Positions 43,344-55,173 of a stretch of DNA of 64,000 bases are shown here, piece by piece. The notes beneath the pieces are model-generated. The model was not told the DNA's origin. It saw nothing but the letters and a program-made list of their open reading frames with translations, and made no database searches. The translations under genes and the position numbers were made by a program. This DNA is from Pinus tabuliformis (taxonomy: Eukaryota > Streptophyta > Pinopsida > Pinales > Pinaceae), in the NCBI GenBank assembly GCA_031772625.1, contig CM062816.1:1672589172-1672653171 (forward strand). Direction: 5' to 3'. The stretch's first letter is position 1; each line of letters starts with the position of its first letter.

Positions 43344-43838
43344 CAAGCCTAAGGTAAAAAGTGATTTTTCAATTTCATGTTATTTTTATGATGATGATTT
43401 CGTTGCTTTCGAGAAACATACTACAGGAATTGGATCAAAATTGTTGAAGAAGATGGGGTATCAAGGGCAGGGCCTCGACATTAATGGCTAGGGCATTGTG
43501 AATCCCATTAAAGTGGAGGAATTACCTTGTTATGCAGAACTTGGGTATGTAAAAAAAGAGGTTGTAAAATGCTCCAAGACAACCAGTGACCAACCAACTA
43601 TGGATGATGGGAGCACCTTATCACATTCCACTGATAGTGAGGATTCCATGGGCACTTATCAGGGGCACACCAAGAATAATCATTCCAAGATGGTCGAGAA
43701 AGTTTGGAGGAGAAAGAATCATTGTAGTCACTGCAACAGGGATGGACATCAGAGAGCCACATGTTAGATACTCCATGCCCATAAAGCACCTATGAAGGAA
43801 CTAGTTAGTGAAGATGTTCAACAAGCGAATCCGCCCTA
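43323..43838 (+). pseudogene. G-patch and zinc-knuckle ORF, copy B
   Basis: Counterpart of 16002-16517. The G-patch reads GSKLLKKMGYQGQGLDING and then an in-frame TAG (43489-43491) where A has Gln. The knuckle CSHCNRDGHQRATC is followed by another TAG (43765-43767). The +1 offset from the coiled-coil frame is the same as in A. Confidence 0.7.
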
Positions 43839-44300
43839 GGGAGATGACACATTCACTTTGTTGAGTGGAAGATGGTTTGACTAGATATAGTAGCTTGTCA
43901 TGACCACATTTTGTAAATAATATGTTACGAAATGATTGCAAAAGTGATGATGTTTTTTCCATCACTTATGAAAGCAACATGATGATATTTGGCCTTTCGT
44001 TGATAGTTGGGGTATTGGTTATGATTTTAATGTAAACTTGACCAAAGAGTGTGTTATAAACTCTTGGCAAGTATGGGGTTGTTTAAGTTATGCTTGGCCT
44101 TGTATATAATTTGAAAAGAATGTACTACATATTTGCAGAGAGTACATGTGTCAGTTCATCACTTATGGCTCCAAAGAACAAAGGTGAAGGAGAAGGAAGT
44201 ATGGTTTGTTAAGGCACTTGTTGTGCAGACAAGGGAGTACAACAAATTATAGATTATGTCCATGCTTTTGGAGGACCAAAAGCTCCTTAGTGGGGATGAA

Positions 44301-45942
44301 TGATCCAAGTGGCTCCAAAAACACTCAGAAGTTAAAGAGGGCTTTGAAAAGGATCAAAAATAAAAGTTCTTAGATTGTAATGAAATCAGGATCAGATGTA
44401 AGATCTCGTCGCAAGCTTTCCAACGGTGCAAATGACACCTCAATTCGACATCATATGTGAAAGTTATGGCCAGTCAAAGTTTTGGTCAACTAGGCCCCTT
44501 GGCTAAGTTAGCATAGCACCAACTAAGTTTGGTGTCTAGCCAAATCTCACAGAGCTGCTAAATTTGGCGGAAATGAAGGAGGCAACAATTTGGCACTTTG
44601 CGGTGATGGTTTCCGATGACCGGAACTCGTAAAATTTTCGCCTACTTAATTTTTTTGGGTGACCCCAAAATTTCGGCCAACGAATTTTGTCCATATTATT
44701 TAAAAAATAAATTAAAAAATTCATTTAAAAAAAGGGTGTAGGTTCGGGCCAAGCGGACTCGTGCACCCCCAATGGTCGCATTGTATATATATATATATAT
44801 ATATATGAGGCATAAAAATAGTCATTTGAAATGCAATACGGGGCTGACGAGTTTAGAAACCCCATTTGCAACAACCACCATATTTATTATTAAAAAAGAA
44901 AGAAACAAACAAACAAACAACAATAAAAAACAAAAACAAAAAAAACAAAAAAAAGTCGCACCTTTTTAAATAAAATCAAGCGCTAGTCAATTCAAGGGAG
45001 GCCTGTGAGTTTGACCCCGAGACCTTGGCCCTCCAAGTTTAGACTGCCACCAATGACCCAAAACAGGCTCGACTTTGTAATTTCTGCCCATAATTGTATA
45101 TAAACTCAAAATTTGTAATTCCCCTGACAGAGGAGGAGCACACACAGATGTCAAGGCAGTGGTACCATGCTTGGCACAAATTTCGAGGATAATATTCTTT
45201 GATGAAGAGGAGGAACCTTGGAGATTCCCTGGAGGGAAAAATTTCATAGTGTCAAATTCATGAGAAGTTTATACTCAAACAAACCAGAATTTCACGAGGA
45301 GTATGATGGCGTGATTGGTTTTATGATCTGAGCAATGGAATTTCAACTAGCCAGTAGAACAAAATCTTTATGGAATCTTGAGGAATCTTCTAGGTTCCCT
45401 GAGGGCTTGAAATTGACAGTTTCAGAACCAGGCCGACTTTATACTCATTCTTCTCAGTTTTTTGCAAAGAGTGTGATGGTGTGTTCATATTCTTCATCTG
45501 AGCATCCAAATTCCATTCAACATGTGAGAAAGAATCTTTAGGGAATATTTGAGATTCCGGGGGTCCAAATTTTGACTGAATCAGAAAAGGGTCGAGTTTA
45601 CAATCATTTTTTCACGATTTTTTGCCAAGAATTTAAAGGTGAAATCCATTTCTTCAACAGAGGTGTGCATTTTCAAGGCATCCCCAAAGCCGAAGGTATA
45701 AGGTGTCTTTTGTACATGCATGTAATTTTATTGTGTTGAAGATTAATGAAAGAGGCCTCCCCACATTAAGCAGAGCTCAGAGACATAGTCCACACCAGGT
45801 GAACTTTGTTATCAATCTGTTATGTCTTTGCTTCTCATGGTTGTCATTTATTTCCACTTCTTTTATGTATATGCAACTTATGGTTACATTCTCATTTAAA
45901 TGCAATTATGTATGCATCTTTGAAGTGAAAAGATCTGGATCA
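44301..45942 (+). repeat. 3' LTR, copy B
   Basis: 1642 bp, TGATCC...GGATCA ends, preceded by AGTGGGGATGAA. It is longer than the A copy mainly because of an (AT)n run (44785-44805) and an A-rich expansion (44885-44955). Confidence 0.9.
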
Positions 45943-46869
45943 TTGAATGAGCTCGGTAACCCCCTTCGCTAGAGAGGCTACCTTGTGCACTGGGTTGTAA
46001 GATGGGATAAGACGAGAGGATTTGAGTGCCTTTTTTTGGAATAGAAGTGTGCACTACCTGACTAGATGCCCGTGTTCGTGACATCTTCTGCATCTAAATG
46101 GTACACCCTCATAGTTAAGGGTATGTCCTCTTCCTGACCAATCACCATATCCCCAGCCAATACTTCACACAAGTCGATATTTATGAGAATATTCACCATT
46201 GATTTGTCACCTGATGTTAAATATGAGTTGTCATGCTCCAAGTAGGTTCCCTGGGTGTTTCCTATATCACGGAATACAAGTTTTTGCCACAAATTAACTA
46301 GTAAATCTATAATTCAAACACATATGGGAACCACATCCAAGCGCTCTTGCTTTGTGTTGAAAAGGGGGTGCCAAAATTTGAACATGACTGGTGTGAAATC
46401 GATCTTCCACACCCTTCTCGAGACTAATTTAGCATTCTCCTTATTTTGGAAGACCAAGCGAATCCAGGCTTGAGCCAAAATTCAAGAGTTAGAGAGTTTT
46501 TAATCAACAACTTCATTTCTTCTGCCCAATATTTAAGAAAGGAAGCACTGAATTTCCACCCGACACCCTCTTGACCAATGATTTATGAGTGAGATCTTGT
46601 ACCTGGGGCATAGCAACATTCAACCTTGAAGTAGTGGAACCCTAGCCTTTTTGAATTACTTTATACAACGACTTTTTTTTCCACGTACCCAAAGTTTCTT
46701 GGTTGGGTTGGTGGAGCACTTCACCGATTGAGACTGTAACTAGCACTACTTCTAAGGCCTTAACTCCTGAACCCCCTTTGGTTTGGCTTGCTTCCCATAC
46801 TTAAACCCATAAATCATTCTGAAGGTTGCAAGGAAGGGACTAGATAGAGGAACCAAGAGGGGTAGGGGA
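45943..46869 (-). pseudogene. LINE ORF1 (DUF4283/CCHC type), copy B
   Basis: Matches 18470-19398. LWQKLVFRDIGNTQGTYLEH is readable, and the knuckle FRCRRCHEHGHLVR keeps its first Cys, but the next codon is a stop where A has Asp before the last Cys. The two copies are thus damaged at different knuckle positions. Confidence 0.72.
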
Positions 46870-47788
46870 TGTTGAAGAATGTAATTAGTGTCAATCTTCA
46901 TAATTGTTATTAAGTCATGATGTAATGTATTTGTCAAAAGAAATTAAATTATTATAAAATAAAATTGACTTATTAAAGCATGAGTTTCATGCTTAGGTCA
47001 TTGGTCAGTAGGTTAAGAGCCTCCACCATAGGCTTCTAGGTTTATGTCCTAAGTTATTGTCATCATTATTATATTCTAGACCCCTCTTGGGATCTTTGTG
47101 TCAAAAGAAAAAAATTAATTTGATGTATATACTCATCCTCCACCAAGTCGACCTCAAAAAACTTGACAACTCAACCTCAAGTGGAGCTTCAAACAACTAT
47201 TAATAGCCTACCATTTGACCTATTGTGGAAGAATATTAATGATCTGCAACTTAGACATCATCAAATAAATGTGAAGGGGTCAAATAGAAGTCTTTTGTCA
47301 TCTCTATGAAGAAACTAATATAGCGAAGGAAGGAAAGACTCTTGGAAGTCGAAAATTTTGTCTCAAATGCAACTACAGGGCCGAAGGTTCAAACCTACTT
47401 CAGAAGTGTGGAGCAGGTCGAAATTCTTGAAGGTGCAGGACCACATTGACTTGAAGGAAAGAATCTAGTACATGAAAGTTGACTTGGTGGATGGAAGGAA
47501 TATATGTTTTGGTCAAAAGGGTCTTGGTTGTCTCAATCTGATTAAAATCTAATAGTGGAAGAGTTTGATTGGGTTTTCCTCTTCATAGGGGTTTTGCCTT
47601 GGCTAAGCGCCTACATCTTGTGTCCTTTTCTCATGTTTGTGATCTTTATTTGTTTTTGGATTTTTTCTTGATGATGGAAAGAAAACTAATATAATGAAGA
47701 AGAACTAAATGATATCACAAGAACTTGTTAAGTTAAGAGAAATAGTTTAATGAACCCTAATCTAAATGTTTCCCTAGATTTCTCAACA
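46870..47788 (+). repeat. 5' LTR of copia-like element B
   Basis: 919 bp with intact TG...CA ends, followed by TGGTATCATAGCG. Confidence 0.88.
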
Positions 47789-50700
47789 TGGTATCATAGC
47801 GTGGTTCATTTGCATAAGGGCAAGAAGGAGATCACAAGGGCCTCGAGTCATGGCAAAGAAGTTTGATCATCTAGGACCAAGCTTCTAGAAAGAAGAAAAT
47901 CTAAATTTTGAGCATTCTAATTACAATGACTAGGTTGCAGAGAGCATAAAAATATTAAGAAGATAATAACACTATTTTGAAAGGCCAAAAAGCTAGGGAG
48001 ATAGCCCACTCAAGGCTTAAGAATTTATTTGAACCAATCCAACCTAGAAGAGAATCTGAGTTGTAAAAGAGCATACTTCTGAAGTCTATATATCTGTAAA
48101 CAAACCACAGACTTGAGCTTATAGGTCAAAGTACCTAGAGGAGCCGAATAAAATATTTATGAGCATAGTCAAGGTCGGGTTCCTTATGGAATAAAGCAAA
48201 ATTCTGAGTATTGTTTAAAGGTTCTGAAATCACCATTTTACAAGTTCTTGTACATGTAAAGATTACCTCAAGTTCTATCAAGATGACCAAGTATAATGCT
48301 TGAAATATAAAAGTAGTCCTTGAAAACAACAAAGAAAGGAACAAGGGATGAATTGTTTAATATTTATGGAGACCTACTTGAAAAGCCTTCTACAAAGTTA
48401 TAGTCACCCTAAAGTTAAAGGAGCTGAGACCACTGTAGAAAAGGGACAAGAATCTATGATTGTATATATACCGGATCCATACATCAATTGTGACATAAAA
48501 GGCCGATGTGGAGGATCTCAGTTCTTGACATCATAAGAAGTTAGCTTTAGTGAAACCTAATTCATCAACTATACACAGTCACTTCATAGTCCTATACAAT
48601 GGCAAAAAAACCGAGACATCTAACACAAATATTGGCAGTCATATACATATATATACTGCAAACAATTTCATTTAGTTTGGACAATGGAATATGATTTTGA
48701 AGCCTCCTTAATGTTTGACAATCTCCTCACCTACAAAACTGAGGAGAACATCCAACATTTGAAGAACCAACTCGAAGAAATCAAGCAAGTATTGTTTATT
48801 TTGTTTCTTTTTTGTCTAATTCATCTAACACTATGACTACAGTTTGCAAAAAGAGAAATAAGCTTAATAGAGCATCAAATATTAAAGCATAGAAGGCCGA
48901 GGCATGTAACATTTAGGTATCATTTGTTAAAAGGTTTAGCATGCAATGCTTTAGGGTTTAGTTACTCTTAACATTTACGATTATAAACCCTATATAGAAC
49001 ATATGAAAAACTCTAACCCTAATAATCTTATTTCTAACTTATGATATCTAGGGCTTGTAAGTAGAACAATGTCACTAGAAGCTACTTAAAGTTTGAACTC
49101 AAAATCCCTTAAAATCCATTTAAGGTAATCGAAACCCTAGTTAGACATGCTATTGTACTTGTACATTTTGATTGTGCTTGTCAATAAATAATACATGGAT
49201 ATATTGAAGAAATAAAAGTTGGATCCTTGGGTACAAATTGACTCATATAGATCATGAAGATGCTAAGAGGGAGTCCTTCAATAAAGAAACCCTACGAGGT
49301 TTGTAAAAGGAGAAACTCAAGGTATGTTCAAAGATCACATGATTTATAGCTAGTCTTCCTCACATAACAAAAGGTACGATTATTTTTGGAATTTACTTTA
49401 TATTACTAACTCTCTTATGCTTGGGGTCTTGAATCATAAAGATTCACTGTAAGAACCTAGCCTTTTGGTGCTTAGGGTATGTTAACAATAAAGATAAAAC
49501 CCTAGTCTTCTTACGGTTTGAACCTATGATGAAATCCTACTCTCTTGATGTTTAGGGTTTGTTGATGTTATGAAATTCTAATCTTTTTAGGGTTTGTTGT
49601 CGATGTCTAGGCTATATGATAAAACCCTATATTTTTAGGGTTTGGAAAATTAGGGTTTATGACAAAACCCTTGCATAGTCAATCCTAGAAATGAAATCTT
49701 GGCCGTATGTGCTTCCTCATGATTGAAACCGTAGTCTAATCAAAATTTGTTGTATATCTCATTTTGGAGTTTGATGTTTTATGATAGAATCTTAGTTAGA
49801 GATTAATAAGAAAAGTATTAATGAAACCCTAGAAATATAATGTTTTCGCTATGATTATAATGCTACCTTGATTATTGATATGATTTGATTTTGATGATGA
49901 AATCTAGAGTTTGTGACGAAACTCTAGTAAGTGTTGTTGCAAGAAGTTCAATGGATGTAACTCTTGATTTAGAATTTGATTTATTATGCTCCTATTATAA
50001 TGACATGCTAACCCTATATTGATAAAGTTGACTTCATACTCTTGTACATATACATCTGTGTTTGTTTGTACTTGTTATTGAAGGTTTACAAGTACATAAT
50101 CTTCAATATGATGAACATACTTACCTCATATTTGATGCAAAGAGGGATCTGTGAGAACCTCGATGACATTAAAGTTTGATATATGACCTTGTTTCCATGT
50201 GAAGGAATGATGGAGTTTTGGAAGGTCTAAATTCTTCGATGAATTGTTGATGCAAAAAAAGAGAGCCTGTATGACTGGAAGAATAAGGTAGTTGATTGAC
50301 TTGTCCCCTAATAAAGGAAAGTGTATATCTCCCTAGTTGAGAGGGAGCTTGAAGAACAAATAATGACTTGATGAAAAGGCCATGAGGATGTTATGAGATT
50401 GGAGAATAGCTAAAGCACTACAGATAGGTTGTTCATGATTGATGAAATTGCAAACAAAACTTGGCTACGTTGAAAAGTGCCGCGGTTGAGTTTGGTGCTG
50501 TTGGAAAATTGAAGAAGGAAGCTTCAAACGAGATGTATTTGGATAATATAATGATGATTTAAGCAACATTAGAATAACTAAAGACCTAGAAGGTTTATTA
50601 TTGATTGGGGTTGTGATTGTGCAGGATATTTCCATAAGAAGGTTGAACGTTTGAAGCATGCTTGGATTGGTGGATATATCTGGTTTAGTTGATAAGGAGA

Positions 50701-50790
50701 GATGAAGCATATTGGGGTGATAAGATGCTTGGGAGGACATTTGGCCAGCTTGTGATGATGTCTAGATCCAGAAGTAGGGAAGGCTATAGC

Positions 50791-51618
50791 TTAAAGCATG
50801 GGTTTCATGCTTGGGTCATTGATCAATAGGCCAAGAGGCTCCATTGTAGGCTTCTAGGTTTATGCCTTAAGCTATTGCCATCATTATTATATTCTAGACC
50901 CTTCTTGGTATCTTTGTGTCAAGGAAAAAAAAATTATGTATAAAGTCCTCCTCCCCCAAGTCAACTACCTAGTCCTCCAAAGCCGGCCTCAAAATAGTTG
51001 ACAGGTCAGCCTCAAGTTGAGCTTCAAACAACTATTAATAGCCTACCATTCGACCTATTGTGGAAGAAGGTTAATGATCTGCAATTCAGATATCATCAAA
51101 GAAATGCAAAGGGGTCAAATAGAAGTCTTATGTCATCTCTATGAAGAAACTAATATAGCGAAGGAAGGAAAGACTCTTGGAAGTCGAAAATTTTGTTACA
51201 AATGCAACTACATGCTTGAAGTTATAGACCTACTTTAGATGTGTAGTGTAGGTCGAAATTCTCAAAGGTGCAGGACCAAGTTGACCTGAAGGAAAAATGC
51301 TAGTACATGAAAGTTGATTTGGTGGATGGAAGGAAAAAATGTTTTCGTCAAAAGGGTCTTGGTTGTCTCAATCTGATTAAAATCTAATAGCGAAAGAGTT
51401 TGACTGGGTTTTCCCCTTCATAAGGGTTTTGCCCTCACTGAGTGCCTACATCTTATGTCCTTTTCTCGTGTTTGTGATCTTGTTTTTGGCATTTTCCTTG
51501 ACGATGGAAAGAACACTAATATAATGAAGAAGAACTAAATGATATCACAAGAACATGTCAATTTAAGAGAAATTGTTTAATGAACCCTAATATAAATGTT
51601 GCGCTAGATTTCTCAACA
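50791..51618 (+). repeat. 3' LTR of copia-like element B, left-truncated
   Basis: Begins inside the LTR at ttaaagcatgggtttcatgc after the deletion junction (aaggctatagc, possibly filler) and ends TTTCTCAACA. Confidence 0.82.
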
Positions 51619-51830
51619 AGGGAGACAAAAAATACCTCTAAGGCATGGAGTCCTTCATTGATGCCAAAGCCCTCAGTGAGAATGGGGTTTGCAAAAGGGA
51701 ACAAGGGATCAATTAGAGCTAACCAAGGTAGGGATGATGGGAAGGATTGTGCTGAAAGGTCTGCATCCACACAACTCCATGGCCGACCACCGAGAGCTTG
51801 ACCTAAGACATCTTATAGTTCTTCTTATTA
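51619..51830 (-). pseudogene. LINE ORF1 N-terminal fragment, copy B
   Basis: The minus strand reads DADLSAQSFPSSLPWLALID, matching 24515-24720, cut by the copia-like insertion at 51618. It marks the 5' side of the LINE that continues to 36672. Confidence 0.55.
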
Positions 51831-51920
51831 TGTTGATAGGTATGTTTATTTTAGAATAAAATTTTTAGAATTTAATTAAATTATTAATTGATAAATGATA
51901 GGAATTTGATCTCTACGTAA

Positions 51921-52143
51921 TAATATTTTTAGTAATAGTTGTGATAAAAAATTGAAATTTATGACAAAGGTAATTATGTCTTTTTTACTTTTCAATTTAA
52001 TTATAAAAAAATTATAAAATAAAATTAAAATAAAAAAGATAAAAAACATTTAAAAGATGAAATGAATCATGAGTATTCATATTGATAAACCAATTAGATA
52101 TAAATTAGTTAGCTTGAATAAGTCTTAATCCTCAAACATCATG
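51921..52143 (+). repeat. left direct repeat flanking the gene-fragment patch
   Basis: Runs from taatatttttagtaatagtt to ctcaaacatcatg. It matches 54966-55173 and, in block A, the single copy 24818-25027. Confidence 0.9.
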
Positions 52144-52310
52144 TGGGTTTTCCAGCGCAAGCACTGCAACATCACCACGAGCAGCCAAGAAAAACTCTGG
52201 GTTGGCTTCACAATGGATCTTAACCGTATGTCCTTGTGGCTCGACATTACCTTGTGGTGGATAGAATGAAGTCTGCTCACCTCGTGGTGAATGGACTCCT
52301 TGTTAAGCAC
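52144..52310 (-). pseudogene. EUL/ricin-B-like lectin (EULS3-type) 5' fragment
   Basis: A 56-codon minus-strand frame reads QGVHSPRGEQTSFYPPQGNV, then HTVKIHCEANPEFFLAARGD, then VLALENPHD. The second part resembles the start of the Euonymus-lectin domain, where VKIYCKA, a short hydrophobic run and LAP.NP.DE are typical. The Pro/Gln-rich lead resembles the variable N-terminus of EULS3 proteins. The frame stops at the patch edge, where CATGATG overlaps the flanking repeat. Family members bind glycans and are stress-responsive. Only the first part of the domain is present. Confidence 0.52.
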
Positions 52311-52399
52311 CCACTGTTCAATTTACCAACAAATATTAAAAATCGGCACTCACCCAATTACGCCTAAACCTGAAGGTGACATCCCCTAGGTGGTGAGCT

Positions 52400-52760
52400 G
52401 CAAAGCGGAGGAATTGCCTGGGCCGGAGTTTCGTGGTGAGCTACAGGCGCCGAGTCGAGGAGGAAGGTGAGTGAGCTGCAGGGGCCGAGTCGTGTTGGTT
52501 GGGGGAGTAGCCCGCGGTTTAGCAATTCCTCCATTTCAAATTGGAAATGGCATCAACTCTCCGCTGCAGCAATTCCAGCGCCGATCCGATCTGTCAGAGA
52601 ATGTCAGGATTGCCAGCTTCGATCCGATCTGTCAGGAAATGTCAGGAAATGAATGCGGAGTGGTGGACGGAGGGTGGCGGAGGACGGAGGGATTGCCGAC
52701 GGCCGGAGCCGGACGATTTTCTGGGCGGCGACGGAAACCGGGCAATTCCTTCGCCTAGGT
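52400..52760. repeat. GC-rich segment with possible short inverted ends
   Basis: ggaggaattgcc at about 52408 and, inverted, ggcaattccttcgc at about 52741 give a 12-13-bp imperfect terminal pair about 350 bp apart. Inside are repeated gatccgatctgtcag/aatgtcagg (52578-52645) and ggtgagctgca/gagctgcagg phrases. The block is much more GC-rich than its surroundings. It could be a small GC-rich transposon or a gene's 5' end. Confidence 0.4.
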
Positions 52761-52949
52761 AGACTACTCCAAAAAAATCAATTGTGTAAATACAAATAAC
52801 ACACCCTACAAAGTGATGTCTTCTTGAATATTGATCAATATGAATGATTTTCCGTTCACAGCTCTTGTGTTTTGATTCTTTATGAATAGGAATTGATTCA
52901 TTCAACTAAAATTGGTATTGTTGATTTTGATGGCACTTTTGTTGTCCAG

Positions 52950-53534
52950 CTTGATGATTGGGTGTTGTGCCGAATTTACAAGAAAAATGGTCATTCTCAG
53001 AGAGTACAAGGGGTAAAACGAGATGAATCACCAAGTGCAAATGAAGTGATGCCTTCTTTTCCTGATATTGATCAGCAAAACAAACTGCAACTGCCCAAAA
53101 TTGCCTCTTTCAGTGGGTTGTTGGAGAGTGACGATCCTTTCATAGATGGTTTTTTAAACGATGAAGCCATGGATGGCAATGGAAACAACAGTAGACTACC
53201 TCAAGTCCAGTCCTCCAACCTCTCTCAAAACAATTTTAGCAATAACAATGACAACAATAGCGATTGCCGATATGAAGTTGTCCCAAAACAAGAAGAATTA
53301 GCAGTGGAGAATGACAACAAATTCAATTCTCTCAAGAGGACCCTCTCCTTAGCATATGGGGACGATGAAACCAACCCTGCAAAGAGATTCAACAACATGC
53401 AGAACAACTACAGCTACAACGTCAACAATAATGTTTCAGCCTTGCTTAATTCAATGCAGCCCAATCAAACTTTCCAACAGCAGAACTTCCTAAGCGCATT
53501 GAATGACAGTCAACAGAATTTCAGACTTCCCTAA
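52950..53534 (+). pseudogene. NAC transcription factor, terminal exon
   Basis: After a plausible acceptor gttgtccag (AG at 52948-52949) the frame reads LDDWVLCRIYKKNGHSQ, the end of NAC subdomain E. A C-terminal regulatory tail of about 178 residues follows, Ser/Asn/Gln-rich with an acidic patch (FSGLLESDDPFIDGFLND), ending in TAA. The DNA-binding subdomains A-D are absent, so no functional factor can be made here. Upstream sequence to about 52766 looks like the gene's own last intron. The frame is undamaged, which suggests a recent capture. Confidence 0.82.
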
Positions 53535-53591
53535 ATTCAGAACATGTATTGGCCCACCTAAGCAAACAAAAAAAAATACTTCAATTCCAGA

Positions 53592-53936
53592 TGCATAGGT
53601 ATGCGAATGCGTTCGGCCTTGATGGCAGCTGTATATCAGAAACAACTTCGGCTGTCCAATCTAGGAAGACGAAGACATGCCACTAGTGAGATTGTAAACT
53701 ACATAGCTGTAGATGCATATCGTTTTGGAGAGTTTTCGTGGTGGCTGCATTGGGGTTGGACCGTCCCTTTGAAAATTTGTGTAGCAATTTGCATCCTTTT
53801 TGCCACAGTTGGATGGGCAGCTATTCCAGGTTTGCTCATCATCATTCTTACTCTCATTCTAAACAAACCTCTGGCCAAAACCCTCCAGAAGTGCCAAAAC
53901 TCTGGCAAAAAAACTTTGCTGGCTCTAATTCTTTAG
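53592..53936 (+). pseudogene. ABCC-type (MRP) transporter exon, transmembrane domain 1
   Basis: The frame reads GMRMRSALMAAVYQKQLRLS, then EIVNYIAVDAYRFGEFSWWL and two hydrophobic helices (VPLKICVAICILFATVGWAA, IPGLLIIILTLILNKPLA), ending in LQKCQ at about 53899. These are the signature of the first transmembrane domain of plant ABCC transporters. After KCQ the frame leaves the family and stops at 53934. No nucleotide-binding domain is present. Only 58 bases separate it from the NAC stop. Confidence 0.8.
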
Positions 53937-54965
53937 GGCATTCAGACTTCTGGATACTCTGCAGAAAAACAATTCAATGCCTATGAAAAAATTGCAGTGT
54001 AGCATGAAAATCAGATTATGCTTGTTTAAACTGATATAATATGCAGCTTTCATCATAAAAATAAAAATGCTAGCACATACTACTTGACACAGCATTACCA
54101 TTTAGAATAACCATAATTGTCCAAAAGACATAGCTGGCACAAATGCCGCTTGAATGAAAATAACGCTGAAGCACAATTCCCATTCTAAAATCTAATTTCT
54201 GCATCCCTGTAATAAAAGTGGCATCATATAGAATGTTTCAAGATAGGTCTGCAATTAGCTACGTAATTGGACTGTTGAGAGGCCATGATGGATGAAAGTT
54301 GTATATATTATTATTCTCCAAGGACCACAGAGCTAACTGAAATCCATTTTTATATGATTTGTGACACAGGCAGAGTTAGTCAATATTACCATACTAGGAG
54401 TAATGAGCAAGAGATGTCTCTGTGTACGATGTTGCCATGGAATATAATAGGCATAGGAACAGTGTGGGTTGGAGGACAATACAGAGCTCCTTCATGAGCC
54501 CAAGCATTTGTTTTCACCTCCTTATCAACCACCAGTGGCTTCTCTGCGTCATAAGGAATATATCCTGGCAGGGATTCAGTTCATCACAATGTGATATGGT
54601 TTAAGGTCTTCATATTTCTAGGCAAATACATTAGAATGTTGTTTAAAAAGATTAACATACCTCTCCTTAAAATTCTGTATATCAATATGGATACCTAGTT
54701 GTTGTTCACGTGAATTCATTTGTTTAACTTCACCTTCAACTAGGCAATCTTTAAGGTATCTAAACAAGTTCAATGGATATTTATGACTACTTTTATTCTA
54801 TTTCATAGCCACTTTAACCCCCGAATACGATTTTTGGCATGGCTTCCTCAATTCAAACTCATTATCATCGACCCTTGCTTTCAAAAAAGCCCATTCACAT
54901 TTCAATGTTCTTCCACACACTATGCCTTATGGCGTTTCCTTTGCAACATTAGATGCAAATGCTAG
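53937..54965. other. unassigned right part of the patch
   Basis: No protein similarity recognised. Short ORFs (54285-54497, 54783-54965) carry no motif I can name. The composition is AT-rich and unlike the flanking units, so its source is unknown. Confidence 0.45.
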
Positions 54966-55173
54966 TAATATTTTTAGTAATAGTTGTGATAAAAAATTGA
55001 AATTTATGACAAAAGTAATTATGTCTTTTTTACTTTTCAATTTAATTATAAAAAAATTATAAAATAAAATTAAAATAAAAAATATAAAAAAAAAGAAATG
55101 AATCATGAGTATTGATAAACCAATTAGATATAAATTAGTTAGCTTGAATAAGTCTTAATCCTCAAACATCATG
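54966..55173 (+). repeat. right direct repeat flanking the gene-fragment patch
   Basis: Second copy of the target segment. It lacks about 15 bases present in the left copy (around aaaacatttaaaagatg) but otherwise matches it. Confidence 0.9.

Larger units (their letters stand above)
40324..45942 (+). mobile_element. pol-less Ty3-like LTR retrotransposon, copy B (complete, 5.6 kb)
   Basis: Both LTRs are present (40324-41869, 44301-45942) with the 5-bp target duplication TTGAA at 40319-40323 and 45943-45947. The PBS is at 41874-41885 and the purine tract at 44289-44300. Gag, coiled coil and G-patch regions are as in copy A. It is inserted in LINE ORF1 on the opposite strand. No pol is present. 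Confidence 0.92.
46870..51618 (+). mobile_element. non-coding copia-like LTR element, copy B
   Basis: 5' LTR 46870-47788 (TGTTGAAGAATG...TTTCTCAACA), PBS at 47789, interior with telo-box motifs, and 3' LTR remnant 50791-51618. Relative to A, about 360 bp are deleted at 50785-50791, removing the purine tract and about 105 bp of the 3' LTR. Flanking gggga and aggga are as in copy A. Confidence 0.87.
52144..54965. other. private 2.8-kb insertion of unrelated gene fragments
   Basis: Absent from block A. It contains, in order, a lectin fragment (minus), a GC-rich segment, a NAC terminal exon with part of its intron (plus), an ABCC transporter exon (plus) and about 1 kb of unrecognised AT-rich DNA. 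The flanks are directly repeated for about 210-220 bp, far longer than any transposon target duplication. Retained intron sequence before the NAC exon points to DNA-level capture rather than reverse transcription. Confidence 0.83.

Noticed and set aside
52144..54965. Helitron or Pack-MULE as the vehicle of the gene-fragment patch
   Set aside because: No TC...CTRR hairpin end or Mutator-type inverted ends at the junctions, and the long direct repeats do not fit either mechanism.
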